From positions 1 through 23,659 of the forward strand of contig JAQGAU010000810.1 in assembly GCA_034698045.1 (NCBI GenBank): a DNA stretch of 23,659 nt, read 5' to 3'. The notes below the pieces were generated by a model that saw only the letters and a list, made by a program, of their open reading frames with translations, searched no databases and was not told where the DNA came from. The stretch comes from Paramacrobiotus richtersi (lineage: Eukaryota > Tardigrada > Eutardigrada > Parachela > Macrobiotidae). The position numbers and the translations under genes are program-made. Each line of letters begins with the position of its first letter. The first letter of the stretch is position 1. Of the stretch, positions 10,458 to 18,338 are shown piece by piece.

Positions 10458-11463
10458 CTTCCAAGATTTCCGATACTCCAAGATTTGCATGACTGTAGAA
10501 GTATGCAAAAACCTGACGTACGAAAGCTGTTTTTATGTTCACAGCTAGTATAGCATGCATCTCTCCTAATACAGTTTTCAGCTTTGCTGTTTTATCAGAG
10601 ATAACAAAGATACTTATCAAACGGCCGGGCACGGCTGGAAAGGTCACCTGTGGTTTCAGTTCACAGCCGTAAGCACATATGATATGCACATTTTTATGAA
10701 CTCGGACAACTGGAGAAATGAATGGTCAATACTCAAGTTAAAAAGTGTCAAAAGGTATCCGAATTTCAAGTAAGAATATTTTGTTTGTCAAAGCAATAAA
10801 TAAAGCCAGTCTTGGGCTTACAATGTTAGGCGTTTAACATGGTACTAAAAACAATCCAAATTACCCTGAAAGTTGTGCACGAACAGATGCGATATCGATC
10901 ATCTGTACGGAAACACTGCAAATCCGTAAGCAAGTATTACTATGACGTAGGTGTATGTACTCGTATACTTCGCAGACAGAGTCACTTCCGCCACTCACAA
11001 GGGAAGGGAACGAGTTGTTGGATTCCGATCTGTTTCGCTCAAATTTGAAACTAATTTAAAAACATAGTCTGAATACAACGGAGTTAAAGGAAACTGCAGG
11101 AAAGAAAGGACAGGCAAGGATAAGGAACTACATGCCGTCATTGCGAAAATGCTTCTGACCTTTTCAGGATATGCTGAGACGGCACTTTTGGGACATAGTC
11201 CTTTCTCTATAGAAAGAGCATAAATTTACCACAATCGTTGAGCTCGTTCATAGGGAATACTATTCCTGTGTGAATTGGAAATGCTTTGTAATACGCATGC
11301 TATGCAGAAGACGGCAGTCAGTAGACAGTATGAGTGCATTTAGCACATAATTACTTATTCCCAGTTCTTTACCTGGAGCTGGATTTCGATATTACAGTAT
11401 CGGCTCTGTGAAGGTATTTACATGGGATCGTTGTATCGATATTTACACTCGATGGATTGTAAT

Positions 11464-11530
11464 CACTTTTGCTTCCGGCATATGTTTATACAAGTTATTC
11501 ACTTTGCACCAGTTCACCGATATTTGTTTG
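11464..11530 (+). promoter_or_regulatory. Conserved upstream module 4 of the receptor array
   Basis: Nearly identical to module 1 (CACTTTTGCTTCC, TATGTTTATACAAGT, CCAGTTCACCGAT). It lies about 235 bp before the relic at 11763 and more than 800 bp from the next gene start at 12349. Confidence 0.45.
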
Positions 11531-11762
11531 ATCCAGGAAGTGTAATTATATAAATACTCGTATGCGAGGTCACTGGTTAACTACTCTGTAGTACGTGCGT
11601 ATATAGAAGGTATAATACAATATCCGAAAACACATTAAACGGACCTTCCGGGCTCGTTCCATTAATATTTAAACCTCAAACGTAAATCAATCTTCACGCC
11701 ATTACAGTATGCCAAGTATGACAGAAACGATAACTGGCGTTTTATCCAAGAACAACAAACCA

Positions 11763-11945
11763 AAGGGTCCTTCGAGGGAGAGACACAGAGAGGCACGGTT
11801 TCATCAGGAAAGTTGTGAGAATATGGACTGTCTTTCTCCAGATGTTCGGCCACTTCTTCTGTCCACTGAAAAATCATCTGATCAAATGTGACGCGATCTC
11901 TGCATTTCACAATGCTTTGACATAACATTGCCCTCCATGTTAACA
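11763..11945 (+). pseudogene. Relic of receptor exon 1 (5' fragment)
   Basis: Orthologous by duplication to the relic at 2002-2300. The start codon has become AAG. The next 160 bases follow family exon 1 (GGCACGGTTTCATC, then the ATATGGACTGT region, then ATGTTCGGCCACTTCTTCTG) but with frame breaks. Homology stops in the region of TM1, after a deletion. An in-frame ATG at 11709 opens a 60-codon frame through the leader and relic that does not encode a receptor. Confidence 0.75.
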
Positions 11946-11974
11946 GCTAATAACTTCAAAAACTCATAATTATT

Positions 11975-12187
11975 CACTCTCCCTTGTGAAAAAATACCAC
12001 ACGATCAGCATATTTTGCACAACATGTCGGGCTCATGGTCTCATATTTTTGCGAATATGCCGCTTCGGGTCCCTTATTAATTCTGTAAGCATTTTGTACG
12101 GATTGATTACATATGTCCGACGCCTTGATGTGACTTTGTCCCGTGCCACTGCCGACAGACAATAAACCTCCTATTATTATTATTATC
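11975..12187 (+). mobile_element. Retroposon-like insert with a (TAT)n tail
   Basis: About 210 bp absent from the paralogous site at 2342-2370, so it is an insertion or a deletion in the partner. It ends with AATAAA (12161-12166) followed within a few bases by a run of TAT/ATT repeats (12172-12186). A poly(A)-like signal before a short microsatellite tail is usual for the 3' ends of many LINEs and SINEs. I could not define a target duplication or identify the family. A minus-strand ORF here has no recognisable domain. Confidence 0.4.
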
Positions 12188-12236
12188 CTCAACAACGCAC
12201 CAAGCGGATGTCTCCGCGATAACTGCCAATGATGTC

Positions 12237-12278
12237 CTAACTTTAAATTGTTCTAATTTTAAACGCTCTAACTTTAAA
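12237..12278 (+). repeat. Three short repeats of CTAAYTTTAAA
   Basis: CTAACTTTAAA, CTAATTTTAAA and CTAACTTTAAA occur in a row about 75-110 bp before the start codon at 12349. The corresponding place before 2503 has a single copy (CAACTTTAAA). Probably local slippage. Confidence 0.6.
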
Positions 12279-12348
12279 TACGCACTGCACAGCCATACTG
12301 TGTTACCTTGCGTATAAGAGTGTTTCTTTACCCAAGAACGATAAGCGA

Positions 12349-13765
12349 ATGGATTCCTCGAGTGACAAACACGGTTTCATCTGGAGCATCGTGAAAATAT
12401 GGACTGTTCTTCTCCAGATGCTCGGTCACTTCTTCTCTCCGTTCGAAAATCGTCCAAAATTGATGGCATTCTTACGTTTTATAATGTTTTTTTATGTTTC
12501 TCTTATCATTTTGGCTAACTGCTTCAACGCCTATGACGTGGCGTACAGTAAGCGCGTACTACCATATGAAGCTTGAAACTGCCAACAAATTTTCCATCCA
12601 GGTTGTTCGAGCAATCAAGGTGATCATCTGCCTGGAATATATACCGTTTGCCATTTTAGCATTGTCATTCAGCGGTCGGATCATTGCAGTGACGAAAAAA
12701 CTGGATGAACAGTGTAAGAAATGGATACGCCGGAAAGATGCTTGTGTGTTAGTGATAGGAATCAGTGTCTATTTTGTACTGTGTGGAGCGATAAGCGGTT
12801 ACTTCATTCGTAAACAGGAAACTGGTCAGCAATTGATAAAAGCCATCGAGTATTATCAATCAGAATTCTTTTCATCTCTTTCCATACATTTTGTGGAATG
12901 TATCACTCGCTTATACTTTTGCGCAGTACGTATTTCTCATATAGGTAGCCATCTTTTGATCGGATTAGTAATCTTCTTAGCAGCACTAACTGGCAGACTA
13001 TTTCACCATACCGCGCAAAATATTCGCACGTTGTTGGTTGCGGGTAAAGCCGTTCCGATCGAACAGTACCTACATTACGCGCAACTCTCTAGCATTGTTC
13101 GCGATTCGAATGGATGTTTTTCGATTATAGCTGGAATTCGATTCTGCACTGCCTTGGGCTTTACAATTACCTATTCATTTGAAATCGGTTCGTCGTATCA
13201 TAGTTGTCCAGAACCCAACGGAGGAAAGGCTGCCGTACTTGTGGAGTCCATTTTGTTCCTGGTTTTGCTGGCAACTGTTTGCGTTTACACAACCGAAAAG
13301 GTAAGTTTCGTCATACTTAACGGCTTACGTTTTTGGTTTCTGAATGTGGTAAGTACTTACATAATTGTGCAGATAAAAATACACTAAATGTTTTTATGCT
13401 TTGACATTCAGAGTCAGAATGCCGTCAAGGCCATTGAGACTGGCCTGGATTCTGGAGCAAAGGTCATCTGGTCTGTAGACGATTGGATCACATTCAGTCT
13501 TCAACGTGGAAGATACAGCGATCTCCCTTGCTTTACTTTGTATGGAGTGGTTATCACACGCGACAGCGCGTTCCAGGTACATATAAAACCACAAAAAAAC
13601 CATAAGTTAGGAAATGTGCAATACTTTTGTTGTTCGTCTAAAAAGGCCGGAGCAGCACTAGTCAGCGGTATTTTGGTTTTCGCGGAACTGGCTACTGGAG
13701 GAAAGAGCGCTGTCTGCGGGGAGAACTCCTTCAACAACACCTCCGCTGATGATGCTTTAGGATAA
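12349..13765 (+). pseudogene. Gustatory-receptor-like gene with one frameshift
   Basis: Exon 1 is 12349-13300, exon 2 13412-13576 and exon 3 13646-13765. Splice sites are good (GTAAGT, TTCAG, GTACAT, AAAAG) and intron 1 is only 111 bp. Exon 1 starts MDSSSDKHGFIWSIV. Near 12546-12556, between TM1 and TM2, there are about ten extra bases (AGTAAGCGCG, next to a GCGTAC repeat) compared with paralogues, which shift the frame to a stop at 12574. The frame from about 12558 to the end is otherwise open and carries all family motifs, TM7 GILVFAELA, and the sequons NNT and NTS in the tail. It is either a very young pseudogene, a segregating null allele or an assembly error. No 5' alternative that skips the lesion is apparent. 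Confidence 0.75.
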
Positions 13766-13837
13766 TGATGATCCCAGGATTTATGGCAGCGCTTGTGCTG
13801 ATTCAGTGCAGTTTTGCAATACCTTAACGCTTGTAAA

Positions 13838-13843
13838 AATAAA
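13838..13843 (+). terminator. Poly(A) signal AATAAA
   Basis: AATAAA lies 73 bases after the stop codon of the receptor gene at 12349. It is the clearest 3'-end signal in the array. Confidence 0.55.
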
Positions 13844-14188
13844 TACTGATGTCTGCGCAATGGGACTTTGAGCAGCGCTTGTTGTATGTTGGTAATTGCA
13901 GCACTTCTCATACTCTTTTCTGGTCCGATTCATCATTCAACACAAAGATACGATGCACTGATATGCACCCGCATACGACAGTAGTTTTTTATTTTCACCA
14001 CAATCATATACTTGACCAATCAAAGAAGTTTACAGTGAACAACGAAACCAAACATCTACGCATGCGATTGTATACGTGTATACAATCTAAAGAGATATGC
14101 TCACAATTCAACAACTCGTCGTAAATTTCACAGACTTATTTTCAAACCAGTAAGCATTATGCAAGTGCATTTCGTCAGTGGCACATCA
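13844..14188. other. Convergent intergenic gap
   Basis: Separates the plus-strand receptor array from the minus-strand polymerase array. Minus-strand AATAAA at 13993-13988 is a likely poly(A) signal for the gene ending at 14189. Nothing else is seen. Confidence 0.5.
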
Positions 14189-15388
14189 TTAACTAAGGAG
14201 CACATCAAGAAAACTGCTAGTCTTTCCTCCATACGCCGACTGGTCAACCTGTTCTTTCAAAACAACATAGGCTCTTTCAAAAACCAACTTGGCGGCCTCC
14301 CAACCATTAGACGACGAATCGGCTGCATCTTTTCCCGGCTCCACCGGGTTTTCGATGCTAATATTCGGGCTCTGACACCATAGCCTTTTTCCTAGAGATG
14401 GCTTATCGATAATATTTCCATCATCGGAAACAACAATGGCATAGTTAACACAGTCAAAATCCTTCCCATAAAAACTAAAGAATTTCAGCAGCAAATCTCC
14501 AAGATTATAATTATCGGCGGCGCCTGCATTGACTCGCTGAAATAAGCTGACCATTAACAGAACGATAAGGAAGCAGCTGATTCCGCCGTGAACTCCAAGC
14601 AGCCCGCGTCGCCGAAGTAGTTCTTTAACTATGGTCACAAGTTTCGGTGCATCGGGGTACTTAGCAAAGGCCGCGTTTGTCCATTCAGTTCCGCGTATGC
14701 TCAAGTCAGAAATCGATATGACGTCCGTAGAACACTGCAATTCAAAAGGTTATGAGTAGACATTTTATTCTTTTATGATGTCCTGTGTCAGTACGAGTAC
14801 AATTTATATATGCATTCAAAGTGGGTTTTTTCGTAGCGAAATTAGTGAATGGTACAACTATCCAGTACGTACAGAAATGTTAAGTTTGATTTGACTTTTA
14901 ACATCGGTAGCTGTGAGAAATGGTATTCCACCACATGCAAGCAATTCGAAGTCCGTCCACTGGTCCATAGCAAGCTTGGATGACAACTGCTTATGGAACA
15001 TTCCCAGCCAAACCGCCGGGTTCCACAAAGATCTCCTCCGACACATCTCACCATCGCATTTAACAACAACATCAATATCACTCGTGCTAAGGAAAGTGCT
15101 AGTCATAGTGCTGCCAACACATTGTACACTGATCGATCCAGGATTGCGCGATACAATGAAATCCGCAAAGATTCTGACCACGTTTTCTCGCTTATGACGT
15201 TCAGTTCCATTGGCATGGATGCTGGCATAGAATGTGTCGATTTCTTCATGTAAACCTAAAGAACCGGCACTATACAGACGCCGGCCACTGTTCCGGTCCC
15301 ATTCACCAAACGACTTAGACAGGTTTTTGTTCCTTAACCGAGAAAACGCAAAATATACCGTAAACAGGAGTATCACGACTTCTAACAT
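14189..15388 (-). CDS. TRF4/TENT4-like nucleotidyltransferase paralogue, probable pseudoenzyme (353 aa)
   Basis: Non-canonical poly(A) polymerase family, which adds nucleotides to RNA 3' ends. Exon 1 runs 15388-14873 and exon 2 14734-14189 on the minus strand, with one 138-bp phase-0 intron (GTACGT...TTGCAG). Residues 91-109 carry the nucleotidyltransferase motif GSTMTSTFLSTSDIDVVV, with catalytic Asp 104 and 106. The third metal-binding Asp, present as LDIS in both paralogues, is Asn 170 here (KLNIS). The nucleotide-base pocket motif GGISSY is GGISCF (222-227). The PAP-associated part follows (LGDLLLKFFSFYGKDF, then ISIENPVEPGKD). The N-terminus MLEVVILLFTVYFAF is a hydrophobic signal-anchor-like stretch, unusual for the family. 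The frame is intact, so it is likely expressed but catalytically weak or dead. It has no second intron, unlike the paralogue at 18339. Confidence 0.8.
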
Positions 15389-16127
15389 CGCAAACGGGTT
15401 CTGTCAAAAGTTAGAAAAAATCATTGCATATACTGCACGCGCTTCTTAGCGGCATGCGTGTGTCTGTCAATATTCTTCTCAGTCGGTGGTATTGTGTTGG
15501 TGCGGGACGATTAGTAGAGCCGGAAATCGATCTGGCTGCATAATCGCTCCGCACGGTTGATTCCCAGTACCTCTATTAGATAATATGGTATGGACTGTCA
15601 GTGTCAGCCCGAATACCGATTGCGATCACGAGCGCTAGTGCTGTTCCCGTGCATACATAACAGCACATAAATGTGATTAGCTCAACTTATGTACGTTTCG
15701 GCGTATGTTGTTTGCAGACTTGCAGTCATCCTCCGCTTTCTAGCCAACTTGAAGGAGGTCTAATCGTTGAGCAAAACTTGTACTTTTAGACAAAATATAT
15801 CCTTGCACATTAAAGGTCACGGACGTGCAGTTTCTATATCCGTCCCCTGAAGCTTTCTTTTGAAAGACTGAAAAGTAGAAAATTACCTTTGTACCTCATT
15901 CTACGTGATTATGCGCATCAGGAAACAAAAGCCGCAAATATTTCGGGAGAGGTTGTTTTACAAGTTTCATGCGTAATGATTCGCAAACCACTGAAAAATT
16001 ACAATCCACATAATGCACATGTGACATTAGTGAAAGGCTACAGCAGAGCACGTCTTTCTTGAAGAACGTTTTACACAATGTTACCGAAAAGATACCTGCT
16101 GCATTGCTGAGCTGCATGATTGGTTAT
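15389..16127. other. Intergenic region upstream of the first polymerase paralogue
   Basis: No gene is supported. On the minus strand a CTAAC, pyrimidine, CAG string ends at 15401, 12 bases before the ATG at 15388, like a splice acceptor. A 73-codon minus-strand frame at 15896-16117 has no recognisable feature. Confidence 0.4.
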
Positions 16128-16394
16128 TCATGAGCCTCGGTTCCGTTCGGATATCTTGGACAAGAGACTTTGTGTGTTCCTTCGCGGGTGACTGCGACTG
16201 AAATTTCCAGGGATCTTGTCTGTTTTGACCCATAGTCTCCGTTTCTGTCCATACTCATGCAAAACCAGGCAATAGAAAAATCGCTCACACACTTTCTTGG
16301 ACAGCTCTTTCCGTCGTACAGGTCTAGGACTGGACGTGCAATCGAGTGAATTCTGAATCGAACTATGGAATCTTAGAGGACAGGTGCACGGCAT
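16128..16394 (-). CDS. Hypothetical basic ORF, 88 aa
   Basis: An open minus-strand frame from ATG to TGA, rich in Arg, Lys and Ser (RRKELSKKVCERFFYCLVLH near residues 27-46). I recognise no domain, and no paralogue exists in the window. It lies 17 bases downstream of the 58-codon ORF at 16412-16588 on the same strand. The two might be exons of one gene, but no convincing donor and acceptor pair in phase was found. It may be chance. Confidence 0.2.
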   Translation of the reverse strand: MPCTCPLRFHSSIQNSLDCTSSPRPVRRKELSKKVCERFFYCLVLHEYGQKRRLWVKTDKIPGNFSRSHPRRNTQSLLSKISERNRGS

Positions 16395-16411
16395 ACCGTC
16401 ATATCTTTCCC

Positions 16412-16588
16412 CTATCCAAGTGGCCGCGACGGTTTATTGGAACTATTTGGATGTTTTGGCCGACAAAGCAAGTAATAATACAGGAAACACAGGAATATGA
16501 CCGGAGTATAAAAACATACTAGGAAGTGCAGGACTTCGTTAGCGTTTACCAGATGGCGCACTGTTCCTGTCCGCGCACGTTGAGGCAT
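16412..16588 (-). CDS. Small putative membrane protein, 58 aa
   Basis: ATG at 16588 with an in-frame stop 18 bases upstream, ending at TAG (16414-16412). The protein starts with a basic segment (MPQRARTGTVRHLVNANE), continues with one hydrophobic helix of about 22 residues (LHFLVCFYTPVIFLCFLYYY, extended by LLC), and ends in a basic, proline-rich tail (RPKHPNSSNKPSRPLG). The layout suits a single-pass microprotein with basic residues on both sides. Family not recognised. A GTATGT inside the hydrophobic part could be a splice donor, which would mean the real exon is shorter. Evidence is only the frame and its composition. Confidence 0.35.
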   Translation of the reverse strand: MPQRARTGTVRHLVNANEVLHFLVCFYTPVIFLCFLYYYLLCRPKHPNSSNKPSRPLG

Positions 16589-17321
16589 GGCTGATGAAAT
16601 AAATTAATTCAAGCCTTCGCAGTACGCCATAGTATATGAATCGAGTTTAAGTTTCTACGAAACAGGAATGTATTCCTTGTTAATATGTGTTGGAAAACAC
16701 CGCCGTATGGGTGACTGCAACACTTACTTGTTAGTACATAAAGGACAGTGAAATGACATAATTCAACATTTTTTATCCGAAACCTGGTAGTCGAGACCTG
16801 TTCACTAAAAGCAACTTGCTAATTATGATCTGGACACAGACTGCATACTCAGTGCGTAGTATTACAGTATTACAACAGTTGCATATTATTACTATGATTC
16901 AGCATTTGTCATGATCGCCGAACCCCGATCAGCACACTCATTTTGGGTTTGGCACTGGTAAAGTGCTGAGTACAAGTGAGAGTTCTACACAGCCGAAGTG
17001 CTTATAAACTGGACAATCAATAAGTCATCGGCTTCGACGCGATGAACTGGCGGTACTGCAATGAATTATGGGGCTTTAAACTCTCCAGTTGCATTTCTAC
17101 GTAGACAGGAAGGCTTTGACCTTAGCACCGATTTTAATCAAATCTCCCACGAAATCTAATAACGGACGAAAACAAATGCGGTTGACAAACTGGTCCGCAT
17201 TCGCAGCACCTACTGCAAGAAAGTTAAGTATTCCGCATTCAGCCGCCGTGACAGTACTAGCAGTTTCGCACAGTGACACGGCTTACAGTAATTTAAAAAT
17301 TAAGACGAAGCTCTCACTACC
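16589..17321 (+). other. Upstream region of the secreted-peptide gene
   Basis: No coding sequence is supported. TATAAA at 17003-17008 is a possible core promoter for the plus-strand gene starting at 17322, which would imply a leader of about 290 bases or a 5' intron. A TATAAAA at 16508 lies inside the minus-strand ORF and is less likely. Confidence 0.3.
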
Positions 17322-17792
17322 ATGGATGTCACCGGATTTGGTATTGCTATCCTGTTCCTTTGCACAATGTTATCCAGTTACACCTTCGGTGCTCCTACAA
17401 TGGTACCAGAAAATTCGCGTACGTAATCAAAAGTTTGCTATTATTTGAATTTGCTAACATAAAATTCACATACTTACCAAGAAAAACTATTGGTAAACGT
17501 TGACGTCTTATTTGTTCTAAACGTGCCAAGAAGTGGAATATCTTCAGACATCATAATACGGTAGTAATATACCAGTTATGTGTTGACAAGTATGATTTAT
17601 ACACTGACAGACGATGAGTTTCCAACGCCTACGATGCCAACAACCTACCGCACATTAGGAGGAACTGAAAACTGTGTGACGCAGCCCGAGCCCGTATACG
17701 TAAGGAAACGTTCCACTCTGCCTTATCCGGGATTCGCCAATTACGAACGGGAGACGGTGGACCATCCCGAGCGGAACTATCCGGGATTTTGA
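17322..17792 (+). CDS. Small secreted, neuropeptide-like precursor (92 aa)
   Basis: Exon 1 is 17322-17418 and exon 2 17611-17792, joined by a phase-1 intron (GTACGT...ACTGACAG) that keeps the frame. The start is in a good context (CTACCATGG). Residues 1-24 form a signal peptide (MDVTGFGIAILFLCTM, then LSSYTFGA) with likely cleavage after Ala 24. The mature part is Pro/Thr-rich and holds a single Cys (TENC). It then has the basic processing site VRKR, followed by a C-terminal peptide that contains LPYPGF and ends in ERNYPGF. The doubled YPGF, each preceded by an aromatic or basic context, is typical of peptide hormones made from one precursor. I do not recognise the family and there is no C-terminal Gly for amidation. 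No paralogue is in the window. An alternative last exon is listed separately. Confidence 0.6.
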
Positions 17793-17852
17793 GCCGGCAT
17801 CGATGATAGTGAAAGCTATCTTATTACTGAACTTATTACTCTTGTATTGCAG

Positions 17853-17960
17853 AACAACGCGTATCAAGATGTTCCGCAGATAAGCATGTTCGCAGACTTT
17901 AACAAACACCCAGGTCCCAGGCTTTCTGTAAAGCGAATTTATGATATGAAGGTTCCTTAA
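17853..17960 (+). CDS. Possible alternative last exon of the secreted-peptide gene (35 codons plus stop)
   Basis: A strong acceptor (CTTGTATTGCAG, ending at 17852) is followed by a frame open to TAA at 17960. A donor-like GTAAGG inside exon 2 (17701, directly after the codons for Val-Tyr) would join it in phase 0. That isoform would lose the RKR site and both YPGF motifs and end in NKHPGPRLSVKRIYDMKVP instead. A 36-codon open frame is not rare by chance, so this rests on the splice-site quality. Confidence 0.3.
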   Translation, partial: NNAYQDVPQISMFADFNKHPGPRLSVKRIYDMKVP

Positions 17961-18046
17961 TTTTATCAGGCGGCAGTTTGTAGCTGAAGGGAACGTGTAG
18001 TTACTTTTGGTAACAGTTCTTTTTCGCGATAACGAGGCAAGTTCAT

Positions 18047-18052
18047 AATAAA
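18047..18052 (+). terminator. Poly(A) signal AATAAA
   Basis: AATAAA lies 87 bases after the possible last exon and 255 bases after the stop at 17792. It is the likely 3' end of the secreted-peptide gene. Confidence 0.45.
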
Positions 18053-18338
18053 AGCTAAAATAATAATACGAAAAGCAAATTATGATAACAAGTTTATCCC
18101 ATCAAAACGCAAAACATTCAACGATCGGAAATATCCCCGGAAAGCAAAAAAACCAAACAACAAACGCACAAAAGTACTCTTCCATACTAATCATCCGCCC
18201 AACAACCATGGAGAGCAGACCTGAATCAGGAAAACAATAACAACGGAAAAAGATAAACAATAACCTGCTTTCGAAAGGGAAAACAATAACTTTCGAACGT
18301 AACGAACAAACTAACAGAAGGCATCCACAGGAACTGCT
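18053..18338. other. A-rich intergenic spacer
   Basis: No gene is seen. The sequence is strongly A-rich on the plus strand. No clear minus-strand AATAAA was found for the polymerase gene that ends at 18339. Confidence 0.4.

Larger units (their letters stand above)
10395..11960 (+). repeat. Segmental tandem duplication, copy B (partner 1-2340)
   Basis: Near-identical to 1-2340 minus the 574-bp MITE-like insert. The empty insertion site is at about 10738-10750. It contains the end of exon 3, the 3' flank, intergenic DNA, module 4 and the second exon-1 relic. I see no other gene in 10458-11762. Confidence 0.85.

Noticed and set aside
11974-12195. 73-codon minus-strand frame across the retroposon-like insert
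   Set aside because: It begins in the TAT/ATT tail (poly-Ile start) and has no domain.
12546-12570. A very short intron (GTAAGC...AAG) that might remove the frameshift in the gene at 12349
   Set aside because: It would be only about 24 bases, shorter than any plausible spliceosomal intron here, and the joined frame is not restored. A ten-base insertion is simpler.
16508-16514. TATAAAA as promoter of the secreted-peptide gene
   Set aside because: It lies about 800 bases upstream of the start and inside a candidate minus-strand ORF; TATAAA at 17003 is closer.
17089-17448. 119-codon plus-strand frame overlapping the first exon of the secreted-peptide gene
   Set aside because: It is in another frame from the signal-peptide exon, which has a better start context, a correct intron phase and a recognisable signal peptide.
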